Source: Primula veris
Lineage: Eukaryota > Streptophyta > Magnoliopsida > Ericales > Primulaceae
Reading direction: 5' to 3'
Assembly: GCA_963682055.1 (NCBI GenBank)
Contig: OY821746.1
Location: 5,925,992 to 5,989,991 of the forward strand
Length of the DNA stretch: 64,000 nt
Shown: one piece after another, positions 36,147-47,709 of the stretch
How positions within the stretch are numbered: position 1 is the first letter of the stretch
Layout of the letters: each line of letters begins with the position of its first letter
Program-made: the position numbers and the translations under genes
Notes under the pieces: generated by a model
Seen by the model: only the letters and a program-made list of their open reading frames with translations
What the model was told of the DNA's origin: nothing
Database searches by the model: none

Positions 36147-37869
36147 TAAAATCATATACCTAATCATGCCAAAAAGACATCTAAACGGGTACACCCATTC
36201 ATACCTTTTTTTTTTAAACTACCTAAACGTACCATGTTTTTACCTAGTTTCTGTAATACTAGTATTGCTATTTTTCGTGACGATAAAAGCACTATGTTTT
36301 CCTTCTATTTTTCCAAAACTAGGCAGCAGATACCTAAGTCTACGAAATATATTTGCCAAAGCAACTTCATCCAAAATGGATCAATTTCGATAGTTCCTTT
36401 TTGCAAACTATTTTATATGATTGAAAGTCTTAATCTGATATCATTTTTTCAACTGTTCTGAGAGAAGCGACATTTAGCTTAGAGAATTTGTTTCCCATGT
36501 CTAATATCTTCGGTGTCAAAGTTGTCAGGTTTGTTTGGCATACTATGTACTGCCAAGTTTGTCGATTTCACATCTAAGTATTGGGAAGTTGGTAGCATTA
36601 TCATTTTACATCCTAAATGTTGTTTGTAGACCTAAAATCGGCAGTATGTTGCTCAACGCATTTTACCAAATATCTAGTTCTTAATTGCAGTGATGAGTTC
36701 TTTGCTTGATTACTTAGATTGTTCCATTGCAAGATTTAAGATTTGAAATAATCTCTTTGTAATCTGTCATAAGACTCAAAAGTCATAACTGATAATTACA
36801 TATGTTATCATTAATTCAAAATTTACTCTTTATCTGTCGGAGGCTTTTGTGATCTGTAGTGTTAACTGTGTTGTATGAATATTTTCAATTATTTATTGCC
36901 AGAAGTTTACTTGTATAATGTGATGTTTTCTAGTTGTTCGAACTACGACTATACTGCATACAATACCATCTACGGAAAAAAATCGTATTTTGGCAGTAAT
37001 AAATTCTGTCTAGGCTTCAAAATAGGACAGTGATACACTGGTGTCACATAGAGGATTGTATTTTACCATTATCGTAGTTAGATACCTCGTACTAAGAGAG
37101 CTGACATGCTATTTAACTTCCGTCATTGCAGTGAATATGTTAAATTTATACTTATTAGTGAATTTGTGACTTGTGTCATTTCATGACTAGAAGCTTATTA
37201 TTTTGTTTGGTTGTAAAGTCTAAGTAAACAAGCCTTTTAGGCTTGAGAAATAGTTTGGTTATGTAACTTAAAGTTAATAGCATATTTAGCATATTGAGAG
37301 TAAAAGTCAGATTTTTTTATTTTTTTTTAAGTCGATCATGCAGATATAGTCCAACTTTAAACAAAAAGACGGAATACAATAAACTGTAACAAAACAAGGC
37401 CTGAAACAGAATAACAAATTATTTATGATCAATTGCCCATACACCTAATTACCGCTAATCCCCTTTAGTTCTAAGTTCTAAACGGAATTATATTTGGTAA
37501 TTCTATGTGGAGTGTTCATTTATACTAAACGGAACCATATTTGGTAACTCAAACAACACTTACAACACTTAATATTCCTTTTTTTCTTCCCATTCTCTAA
37601 AAAATTTACAAAGAAAAACTAAGATATGTATCATGAAAACTAAGATATTGATAGAAAAATTTACAAATAATAGCATTTTTTTAATTTAAATTAACGGTAA
37701 ACTATACAAGGGTTTTCCAATATTGTACTATGGTTTTATTAGTTGATATATTTTAATGTTATATTTTTATTTTTATTTTTATTTAACGGTACGTAGTCCA
37801 CACAAAAGTTTCTTATATTTTCTTGAGTTTTTATTGTTTGAGATCATCGAATTTTAAAAACATCTTGAT

Positions 37870-37901
<32 letters not shown>

Positions 37902-39425
37902 GATATATATCTAGTGTATCATTTTGGTTGATAGGTTTTTTTTGTTAGCCATATGATTAAAATCCAATGGTTAATGGTTAATAAAAAAATAGTGTAAGGA
38001 CTCCCCTCCAGGAATCTGGTACTCCCATTCCTAATTCCTGGCTATTCTAGATCTAGAACCTATTTATATAACTTAAATGACATTTCAGTGATTTGGTAAC
38101 TATATTTGATAAAATGCATTTGAAAATTGCATAATTAGGTCTAGTATTGGAATAATCCATGAGCATTGAATTCTACTCCAATATAAGACTCAACCGACCA
38201 AGTTCATCTATTTGTAAAATGTAAATATAGCACTGATATTACTGCCATTTGAGAAATCATATTTTTTAGATGAATCTATAAATATTGTTTGCCAACTAGA
38301 ATCAAAATATCAAATAATAATTTCAAATTCACCGTTGCTTTATGTATAGAATTATTGGAAATCTCCCACTTAGAAATGTTAATTAATTCATTTAGCATTG
38401 ATATTTCTGCCATTTAATTTGAGAAATCTTCTTTTTAAAATGAATTAAATTTATTTTTTTGCCAGCTAGAATCCAAGTATCAAATAATAATTGCGAATTC
38501 ATCGCTGCTTTATGTATAAAATTACTGGAAATGTCCCACTTAGAAATGTTAATTAATTCATAGTAAATATAGCATGGATGTTTCTGCCATTTGAGAAATC
38601 TTATTTTTTTTTAAAATTAATCAATTAATAATCTTATTTTTGCCAGCTAGAATCAATTAGTATCAAATAATAATTGCGAATTCATCGTTGCTTTTATGTA
38701 TAGAATTACTGGAAATGTCCCACTTAGAAATGTTAATTAATTCATAGTAAATATAGCATGGATGTTTCTGCCATTTGGACCACTATGCTTGGACGTAAGT
38801 ATGACTTTTAACTTAATTAGAGGAAAATGATGATACATTGTCGAGTTAAATATCAACATGATAAAAAACGAGCATATGATAAGAAAAAAAAGAATACTGC
38901 AATAAGATTTGTTGCATTTTATAGAAGAGACTTGTCGTTTTGTCGATACAAGATCACAAGTCTTGCAACGAGAAAATTAACGTCAACTCATTAATTAAAA
39001 AAACAAAGCTGGTAGTTGCCGTTAGCGCGTGAGCTGCCATAAACCAGTACGAAAATATTTGCATTTAAAACTTGTAGAACAGATTTCCGAACATAACAAG
39101 AAACAACTTATACAAAATTCCTAACGGTTAAAATGAGGTCTACAGTACCATAACATATAGTACATCAGACTTTTATAGTTTCATGTGTAAAATAAAATAG
39201 AATGAGGTGAGGTCCATATGCAAAACTTCCAAAAATTGCATGATGAAAAGTATAGTAACCCAAATAAAAAGGATGAAACGGATTTTACAACCTTGACATT
39301 TACTGATTTACCAAATGTTGCAGCGAGGGATACAGACTCCTTGTATATAAATGAGTTATGCATACATTTTGTATTCATCAATCTTACCTTGCCAAAGACA
39401 CAAACACTTTCCAAACCCAAATAAA
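36147..39425. other. AT-rich intergenic region
   Basis: No gene recognised. It contains a (TA)n tract at about 37868-37890 and the tandem repeat at 38224-38776. Confidence 0.5.
38224..38776. repeat. Tandem repeat of about 172 bp, three copies
   Basis: The units share TTTCTGCCATTTGAGAAATC, GCCAGCTAGAATC, ATCAAATAATAATTGCGAAT, TTGCTTTATGTATAGAATTA, and CCCACTTAGAAATGTTAATT. They begin at about 38236, 38405 and 38578, with the opening phrase returning at 38763. The first copy is the most diverged. Confidence 0.88.
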
Positions 39426-39770
39426 ATGGCCACCACCAGCAATCAAAATAACAACACTCAAGAAATGGTTGTGGAAGTGAGACCTAATTAATGTCATGGC
39501 CTTACTTTGGCAGCAAGGCGAACGTATACGAGATAGCCATTTTCTGAAGACTTCTTTCCCTACTAACCAAACGCCGGTTCCGAAACTCCCAGCCCAGGCA
39601 TTAAATAACCCAAACAAGTCAAATAAAGATTTAGTGAAGGCCAAGTTTCATGGGTGGCAAAAGCCTCACGCTGAATGGTGCGATTGGGTTAAGCGCTTAC
39701 GGCCAATCCACGAAGCCACCTGGAAAAAAGCGGGAATTTTTGAATTTTCGTTTGCTATTATAGCCTTCTG
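39426..39770 (+). pseudogene. PMD gene N-terminal fragment
   Basis: Encodes LPAQALNNPNKSNKDLVKAK, then FHGWQKPHAEWCDWVKRLRP and EATWKKAGIFE. This corresponds to residues about 45-90 of the intact PMD protein at 47710 (FTGWNRPFKKWNEWVDKM, STWHKARIY). An upstream ATG at 39426 opens MATTSNQNNNTQEMVVEVRP but hits TAA at 39489-39491 and is out of frame with the PMD part. Homology stops at about 39740, so only the first tenth of the gene remains. Confidence 0.8.
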
Positions 39771-40163
39771 AATATGGACATAAATTGGGAAACTTAAACG
39801 AGTAATATAACTTTAGAGGCGCGGAAATATACAAATCATTGTGTTTTTTATGTGAAAATACAGAAAGGATGTTCGACATCTCGTTGAATGGCGTTTTATT
39901 TGGCACGAAAGTAACTTAGAAAAAAAAATAGTATTTAACCATTTCTGTTATACAAATTTGATTAATTAGATTCGATCAATTTAAATAGTCGTTGGTCACC
40001 TTATCAGCATTTTAAAATACGCTGATAATAAAAAAATTCATTACTCCTAATTTTCTTTCTCTTGAAGCTTCTATCTAATAATAAGATACGATAATTTATA
40101 AGCACCCCTCTAATATATGAATTGCATATTTAGGCTTTCATAGACTGATCGGGAAATGAATTC

Positions 40164-40498
40164 TATTAAGTATAAAAATGAATTACTATGTTGTGTGTTG
40201 ATGAACTGATTTGTAAGTTCTGGATACTTTCTGTATCCAGAATAAATGTTGTTAGTTTCTTGTTACTTTTATAATATGATGGACTGATTTGTAAGTTCTG
40301 GATACTTGATGTATCCAGTATAAATACTGTGTAAATTTGGTTTAATGATAATAAGAATCATTATTATTCATTTTAATAAAACAGTTTATCTCTCTCTCTA
40401 TAAATATATATGCTTATATATACATATACCTAATATCAGAAATCAGAATAAACTGAGTTCAATCACAGCCTGATTATGGCTTTCTACATGGTATCAGA
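40164..40498 (+). repeat. 5' LTR of the copia element
   Basis: It begins TATTAAGTATAAAAATG and ends GGCTTTCTACA, directly followed by the primer site TGGTATCAGATG (40499), complementary to initiator Met tRNA. AATTC at 40159-40163 is the target duplication. It contains an internal direct repeat of about 76 bp (GA.TGATTTGTAAGTTCTGG, then TATCCAG.ATAAAT). Confidence 0.93.
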
Positions 40499-43400
40499 TG
40501 TTTTTTTGGGTCTCCGCTACTAATTTCCTTATGATAAATCAGTTTTTTGACTGGTTTGCATATTTCTTCTCTTTTTCTCTAATTACATAAATAGGTTGAT
40601 CTTTATTCACTTCTTGTTGAATAATAGAGAACTGTAATTGATAATAATAGGTTAGTAATCGATTGATTGAATTCTTGGATATTCTGTTAGGGTTTCTTGG
40701 TTGATTTGGGTTTTTTTTTTTTGTTTTTTTTAAACCTAGTTTTTTTTTTTAGAGACTGATATGTCGATTCCTCAGAATAATGATTACGAACACCATGTTG
40801 ACCCATCTGTTCAACCACCTGTTGTTAGTACTATGAATCATTACTATATAGGAACCAATGAAAATACTAGTACTAGACTTGTTAATCCTGTTTTAAATGG
40901 GACTAATTTTCATAATTGCAGGAGGGCAATGGAAATTGCCATTGGGGCTAAGTCAAAATTAGGGTTTGTTACTAGTACTTTATCATGTCCATCTGAGACT
41001 GATGTGTGGCATGGAACATGTGTACAGTGCAATTTGATTGTTATGTCATGGATTCTTAATTCAGTAAATCAAGAAATAGGGCAATCCATTTTATATGTTT
41101 GATAATGCTGCTAGGATGTGGAGAGAGCTAAATGAGAGATTTGCTCAAAGCAATGAGGCTAGAATTTATGAAATTCATTAAGAAATACATTCTATTGTTC
41201 AAAAAGAATTATCCATTTCAGCCTATTTCACTAGGTTAGAAACTCATTGGAACACCATGTCTGTTTTAAGTCCATTACCTAGATGCACCTGTGGGGTTAC
41301 TGGAGGTTGTACTTGCAATTTTATGGCTGCCATAGTTGCTAGGGAGCACAGAATGTTTAAGATGATTTTTCTGATGGGTATAAATTAGAATATGGTTTTG
41401 AATCAGAATATGGCTTTTGCCATTAATAGTACTGGTACTTCTAACCAGAATATGATAGGTAGTAACGCTAATAATGTGGCTAGGTTCAAGAATGTACAGA
41501 GGGGTGTTATTAAGTGTTCTTTCTGTGGTTTTGATGGTCATGGGAAGGATAAATATTATAAGATTCATGGGTATCCACCAGGATGGAAAGGTAGATCAAA
41601 GAAAAAATTTAATGGGTCACAGAGAGGGTATGGTAGTAGTGTACCAAGGGCTAATATGGTTTCAATGAATCAAGAGTCAATAGGTCAAGGTGTTTTCGGT
41701 GGACAAGGGGTTTTAGGTTCACATGGTCAGATAGGTATGAGCCAGATGGGTGTGCATCAAGATCAGAATGTTTGTCCTTCATCTAGTTATACAGCAACAC
41801 CTTTACATTTACCTCAGCAAGGTGTAGAAGTTAGTGACAGTTTTAATGGGCAATCTCAGGGTGTGTCTTGCTCAAATCTTGCTTTCACTGGTATGTCAGG
41901 TATACCAATTTCTTGCTCTTCTTTTGTCTTAAATAAAGTTTTTTCCTCCCCTAATATTTGGATTATTGACAGTGGAACTAGTGAACACATGGTTAATTCT
42001 ATTTCTTATTTTTCTAAGTCACAGAAAGTTTTTAATTCACATGTTAATTTACCTAATGGACAAACTGCTAGTATTAGTCACGTAGGTACTATAGTTTTTA
42101 ATACAGGTTTAGTCCTATGTAATGTACTTTGTGTACCTACTTTTAACTTTAACTTGGTATCTGTTAGTAAATTGACTAGGGACTCAGGATATAGTTTGTT
42201 TTTCTCATCTAAGGCATGTTTGATTCAGATCAGGTCTCCTTGAAGATGATTGGTAGAGCAGATGAAAACAATGGCCTTTATTTCCTTAATAAGAGTGATA
42301 TTAATAATGTTGTTTATGTAAATAGTGTTTCTAGTAGTTCAGCTTCTGTAAAAGAACAAAAATTGTGGCATGATAGGATGGGTCATCCATCACAGGTTGT
42401 TACTCAAAATTCTTGTAAGTAGTTTGAATTCCTGTAATAAGTTTGTTTTTTCAAATGATCCTTGTGATATCTGTCATTTTGCCAAACATAAGAAGAATCC
42501 TTGTCCTATTAGCTTGACCAAAGCAAGAAATGCTTTTGAATTAGTACATTGTGATTTATGGGGACCTTATTCTGTTCCTACTATAGATATAGGTTTTTTC
42601 TTGCTATTGTAGATGATTTTAGTAGGTGTACTTGGGTTTTTTTTGATAAAATAGAAGTCTGAAACTGCAGTCATTATTCCTAATTTTCATAAAATGGTTT
42701 CTATCCAGTTTAATTCTAAAATAAAAATATTAAGAAGTGATAATGGTACAGAATTTAATTTAGTAAATTTTTACTTAAATAATGGCATAATCCATCAAAC
42801 AAGTTGTGTAGACAGACCACAACAAAATGGAATAGTGGAGAGGAAACATCAACACTTGTTAAATGTAGCTAGAGCTTTAAGGTTTCAATCAAACATCCCT
42901 ATTGTTTTTTGGGGTGAATGTGTCTTGACTGCTGCTTATATAATAAACAGAACTCCTTCTCTTTTATTGTCTAATAAATCTCCTTTTGAGCTTTTATATT
43001 CACAGCAACCTGTATATTCACATTTGAAAGTTTTTGGATGTTTATGTTTTGCTAGTTCTTTGGCTAGAAACAGAAGTAAATTTGATTCTAGAAGTAAAAA
43101 GTGTGTTTTTTTAAGATATGGTACTAGTGTAAAAGGATATAAATTACTGGATATCAATAGTAATGAGGTTTTCATGTCAAAAGATGTAGTTTTTTATGAG
43201 AATGTTTTTCCTTTCTTTGATAAACATATTAGTATTCTTGGTAGTGAAGATGTTTTTTTAATGGATTTTAATTGTTCCAAGAATAGTACAAGACAAGAAT
43301 ATGATAAAGTGGTTAGCATTCAAGATGAAAGACCAAAAAGGACAACAAAGGCACCTCAATATTTAAAAGACTTTCATTGCAGTACTGGTAATTTTTCTAA

Positions 43401-45042
43401 TATTTCATCTATGAACTATCCTTTATCTTCTTCTGTTTCTTATGAACATGTGTCCCCTACTTATAAGTCCTTCAGTTTGAGTGTTTCTTCTGTTATAGAA
43501 CCTAAAACTTATAAAAAAGCTTCTATTGATTCTAAATGGGTAGAAGCAATGGAAAATGAAATTAAGCTTTAGAAGATAATAAAACTTGGGTTTTAACTAA
43601 GTTGCCTATTAATAAGAAACCTATAGGGTGTAAGTGGGTGTACAAAATAAAGCACAAATCAGATGATACTATAGAAAGGTATAAGGCTAGACTTGAAGCC
43701 AAGAGCTATACACAACAAGAAGGTATAGATTATGAGAGTACTTTTTCACCTGTAGCAAAAATGGCCACTATTAAGTGTTTTTTGGCTGTAGCAGCTTCTA
43801 AAAATTGGTTTTTAGAACAAATAGATGTTAATAATGCCTTTCTACATAATGGAATTAAATGAAGAAGTGTATATGGTGTTACCACCAGGATTTCATAAAA
43901 CTGATGATTCATTTGTATGCAAGTTACAAAAGTCACTTTATGGCTTAAAACAAGCTTATAGGCAGTGGTTTTCTAAACTAAGTAGTGCTCTTTTAGAGTT
44001 TGGTTTTGTTAAGTCTTATGCAGATCATTCTTTATTTACATTACAAAAATGTCAGGATTTTCTTACTTTATTAGTATGTGTGGATGATATTGTCTTAGGA
44101 AGTTCTTCTTCTCCTTTGATTAATGCAGTTAAGTATTTTTTGAATGAAAAATTCAAGTTAAAAGATTTAGGACCATTAAGATATTTTCTAGGATTAGAGG
44201 TTGTAAGAAGCCATAAAAGCATTCACATCTATCAAATAAAGTATGCTCTTGAGTTATTAGCTGATACATGCCAATTAGCTGCAAAACCAGTGTTGTTTTC
44301 CAATGGACACTAAACAAAAGCTAGTTAATGATAAAGATAGTATTATCCCTGATATTAAGTCTTATAGGTGTTTAATTGGTAGACTGTTGTACTTAACAAT
44401 TACAAGGCCAGATATTACTTTTTCTGTACATGCTCTCAGTCAGTTTTTAGCAGCACCTACAAAGGTGCATTTTGATGCTGCAATAAGAATACTGAAATAT
44501 GTCAAGATGAATCCAGCACAAGGTATTCTTTTCTCATCTTCTTCTAGTTTAAAATTAAAAGCTTTTACTGATAGTAACTGGGCTGGATGTACTACTACAA
44601 GAATGTCAGTCACAGGCATTTGCATTTTTCTGGGTGAATCAATGGTTAATTGGAAAAGTAAAAAACAAAATGTGGTTTCTAGGAGTTCTTGTGAAGCTGA
44701 GTATAGGGCATTAGCCAATACTAGCTGTGAAATAGTTTGGTTTCTACAGTTGTTAAAAGATTTTGGTATTTCTCAGGATGGTGCTGTTCCTATTTTTACT
44801 GATAGTAAATCTTTTTTAGCATTAGTAGACAATCCAGTAAATCATGAAAGAACAAAACATATTGAAATTGATTGTCATTTTATCAAAGAAAAAATTGATG
44901 CTGGTATTGTTCATCCATTGTATGTGTCTTCTTCTAATAATCTGGCAGATTTGTTCACTAAAGTATTGGGAAATCCTGTTTTTCAAGGATTGTTGTTCAA
45001 GATGGGAGTTTTATATTTGCACTCTCCATCTTGAGAAGGGTA

Positions 45043-45289
45043 TATTAAGTATAAAAATGCATTACTAGGTTGTGTGTTGATGAACTAATTTGTAAGTTCT
45101 GGATACTTGATGTATCAAGAATAAATGATGTTAGTTTCTTGTTACTTTTATAATATGATGGACTGATTTGTAAGTTCTGGATACTTGATGTATCCAGTAT
45201 AAATACTGTGTAAATTTGGTTTAATGATAATAAGAATCATTATTATTCGTTTTAATAAAACAGTTTATCTCTCTCTCTATAAATATATA

Positions 45290-45340
<51 letters not shown>

Positions 45341-45397
45341 AATATCAGAAATCAGAATAAACTGAGTTCAATCACAGTCTGATTATGGCTTTCTACA
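45043..45397 (+). repeat. 3' LTR of the copia element
   Basis: It matches the 5' LTR with about ten substitutions over 335 bp, and is 20 bp longer because of an expanded (TA)n tract at about 45294-45338. It ends TTTCTACA before the target duplication AATTC. Confidence 0.93.
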
Positions 45398-45402
45398 AAT
45401 TC

Positions 45403-47709
45403 GGTATATTAAATCACATATAAGTATATGGTGAGTATCAGATCAATGATAATATTGAAAGACGCTTCTGGCTCGAAAATAACTTACACTTATAGGCTTA
45501 CAATTAATGTAATATTTCAATAAAATGGTTCAATGTAAGGAAATATTCTTGCCCTTCTCTGGTATATATAGTTTAGAGTTTAGACTTAAACTTTATACTA
45601 TGATTTATCTCTAACAATTTTTATAATTTATATAATAATTTAGAGTTTAGGCCCCTCGGCTGTGACTCAGATATAACTAGTCCCATAAGGCGGATGACTT
45701 GCAATTTTTTTAGCAAAAAGCGACACATTTAATATTTGTAATAATTTTTGTGTGTAATATATGCACACAGTAAATGGTTGTACGTACTACCTACCATCTT
45801 ATAAATCCATGTTCATTTTTATTTCTTTAAAATAGTCGCACTACCATCCTAAGTCCTAACTGACATTTACATGATTCTATAGTTTCAATTGAATATAGGT
45901 AGGTTTGTTTATTCAAGAATATATTAAATGTTTATTTTTATGATAATGTGAGTAATAATTCTAAGTTTGAATTACATTTTTGGTGCATCTTCCATGCCAG
46001 TCAAAGAACTTTTGCCAAAGAAAAACAATCAATCGAGTGCATTTATAATAATGTGAGTAATAATTCTAAGTTTGGATTACATTTATGGGTGTATTTTCGA
46101 TCACAGTATCATTCTATTATAATAATTCAACACAAATCAAATAAAGCTGTTCAATTTAATAAAAAAAATTCAAAATTACTCATACACTTTTATATTAATT
46201 ACAATAATACCATACTCGCATAAAAATATAAAAAGTAAAACTAATAAAATTATTTATCCCTCTTTACCAAGCAAAAATTCTTTTAAATCTTAAACTAACT
46301 ATTTTTTTTTGTATTATCCACATATTTAATTATATCATAATTATACGTGTTTTTTATATTTTTATTGCGTTACGTGTCATACACGTAACGCATGTGGCAC
46401 GATTACTAAAGAAAAGAAAACAAAAGCAATCAATTATGTGCATTTATAATTATAATTTTGAAAAATAACTTATACTATGTATCTTGATTATTGTTTTTAG
46501 AAGATCGTACTTAATGGATTGAGTACTTGTCGAAATCATAAAGTTTCCTTAAACATTACTTTTGTATGCATGAGGACAAATTAGTTAAGTACAATAAAGA
46601 AGGACTTGATTTATTTCTTGGCCCTATTTTTGAGTCAAACCAATTTACTTGTTTTGGTTATTGTTTGAACGTACCTGTTTTATGCAAATTTAGGATAAGG
46701 TAAGAATATGAAATGAGTTATAAACTAAGAAAGGTAAGATAAATGCAAGTGGGGATATTTGTCCCTCTGTTTGTGTCGCGTTTTCTTTCGTCTTTTATTA
46801 TTTTTCTCTTAAAATTGCAATTAACAACTTTTTTTTCAAGTTCCAAACTTATTTTAAGATATGTACTATATATATTATCTCAATGACAATTGACTCAAAA
46901 TTGAATCATAATTTATTAATTCAAAGAGAGAAAAGGCACATAATTGTTATGTAAAGTTCAAAATATTGATAGTTGCACTAAAATTATGTTCCCAAGAAGT
47001 AAATTTGTGAATAAATGTTATGAAATAATTGACATGTTTATAAAGTACGAAAGATAATGACTCGATAAATACTTTCTGTCGCAACCTAAAGGAATGAAAT
47101 GAATAACGGTACAACGATTTTATTAATGGCAAACGTGGCGCAAAAGCAACTCGTACAAAATTTTGTTTTTAGAAAATGGCTACGTCTTTAAAATTTAAAT
47201 ATTAAATCACGTTCCATAAGGCCATATTGTAGCAGACTTGTGTGTTTGGACTCAAAAAATTTCAAAAAATTCAACAACAAACATATTTTACAGTTTGCAC
47301 GAAGTTAACGTATTCAAGTATTTAGAGTGAAAACAAATCATTAGTTGAAAGAAACTTCTTAAATTTCCTTTATATAATTTTTAAGTAATTTTGAGTCTTT
47401 GACCCGTAGATGTTTATAATTTGCACCACAATACTGTAATCGGTCAATATTACAACTATGCAAAAATGTCCTTAATTAAATATTCCAATTCAGAGTGAAT
47501 GTAAAAAAAAAAGTACATATCCGAAAAAATATGAGTCTTTTCATTAAAATATAGTAAAATGGAATTATGACAGACTCTAGTACATAAAGTGAGAGACTGA
47601 CACCAGACTCTTTCTCTTCCCGTCTTATACATATATACATACATATATTTCCAAAACAAAACAAAACAAAACAAACCTACATATACATACATATATACTG
47701 TAATTAACA
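45403..47709. other. Intergenic region upstream of the intact PMD gene
   Basis: No gene recognised. ATAATGTGAGTAATAATTCT with AAGTTTG.ATTACATTT is duplicated at about 45943 and 46049, followed by a Helitron at 46109. The PMD promoter should lie in the last few hundred bases; a tandem ACATACATATAT-rich stretch at 47625-47695 forms the probable leader. Confidence 0.5.
46109..46409 (+). mobile_element. Non-autonomous Helitron, copy 2
   Basis: It begins TCATTCTATTATAATAATTC after an A and ends with hairpin TTACGTGT CAT ACACGTAA followed by CGCATGTGGCACGATTACTAA. It is homologous along its full 301 bp to the copy at 20727-21020, in opposite orientation. The base after CTAA is A rather than the usual T, probably a later change. 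Confidence 0.8.

Larger units (their letters stand above)
40164..45397 (+). mobile_element. Full-length Ty1/copia LTR retrotransposon, coding region mutated
   Basis: A 5.2-kb element flanked by AATTC (40159-40163, 45398-45402). Domain order is gag, protease, integrase, reverse transcriptase, RNase H, as in copia. Gag runs from ATG 40761 (PVLNGTNFHNCRRAMEIAIG) to a zinc-knuckle-like CSFCGFDGHGKDKYYKIHGY. Protease has WIIDSGTSEHM. Integrase has LWHDRMGHPS, HCDLWGPYS, DNGTEF and RPQQNGIVERKHQ. RT has [25 protein letters not shown] and LLVCVDDIVLGSS. RNase H has KSKKQNVVSRSSCEAEYRAL. Frame breaks are seen near 41102, 42240, 42420, 42612, 43572, 43862 and 44313, plus stops in gag near 41178 and 41386, so this copy is not autonomous. 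The polypurine tract GAGAAGGG lies at about 45033-45040. Confidence 0.95.
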
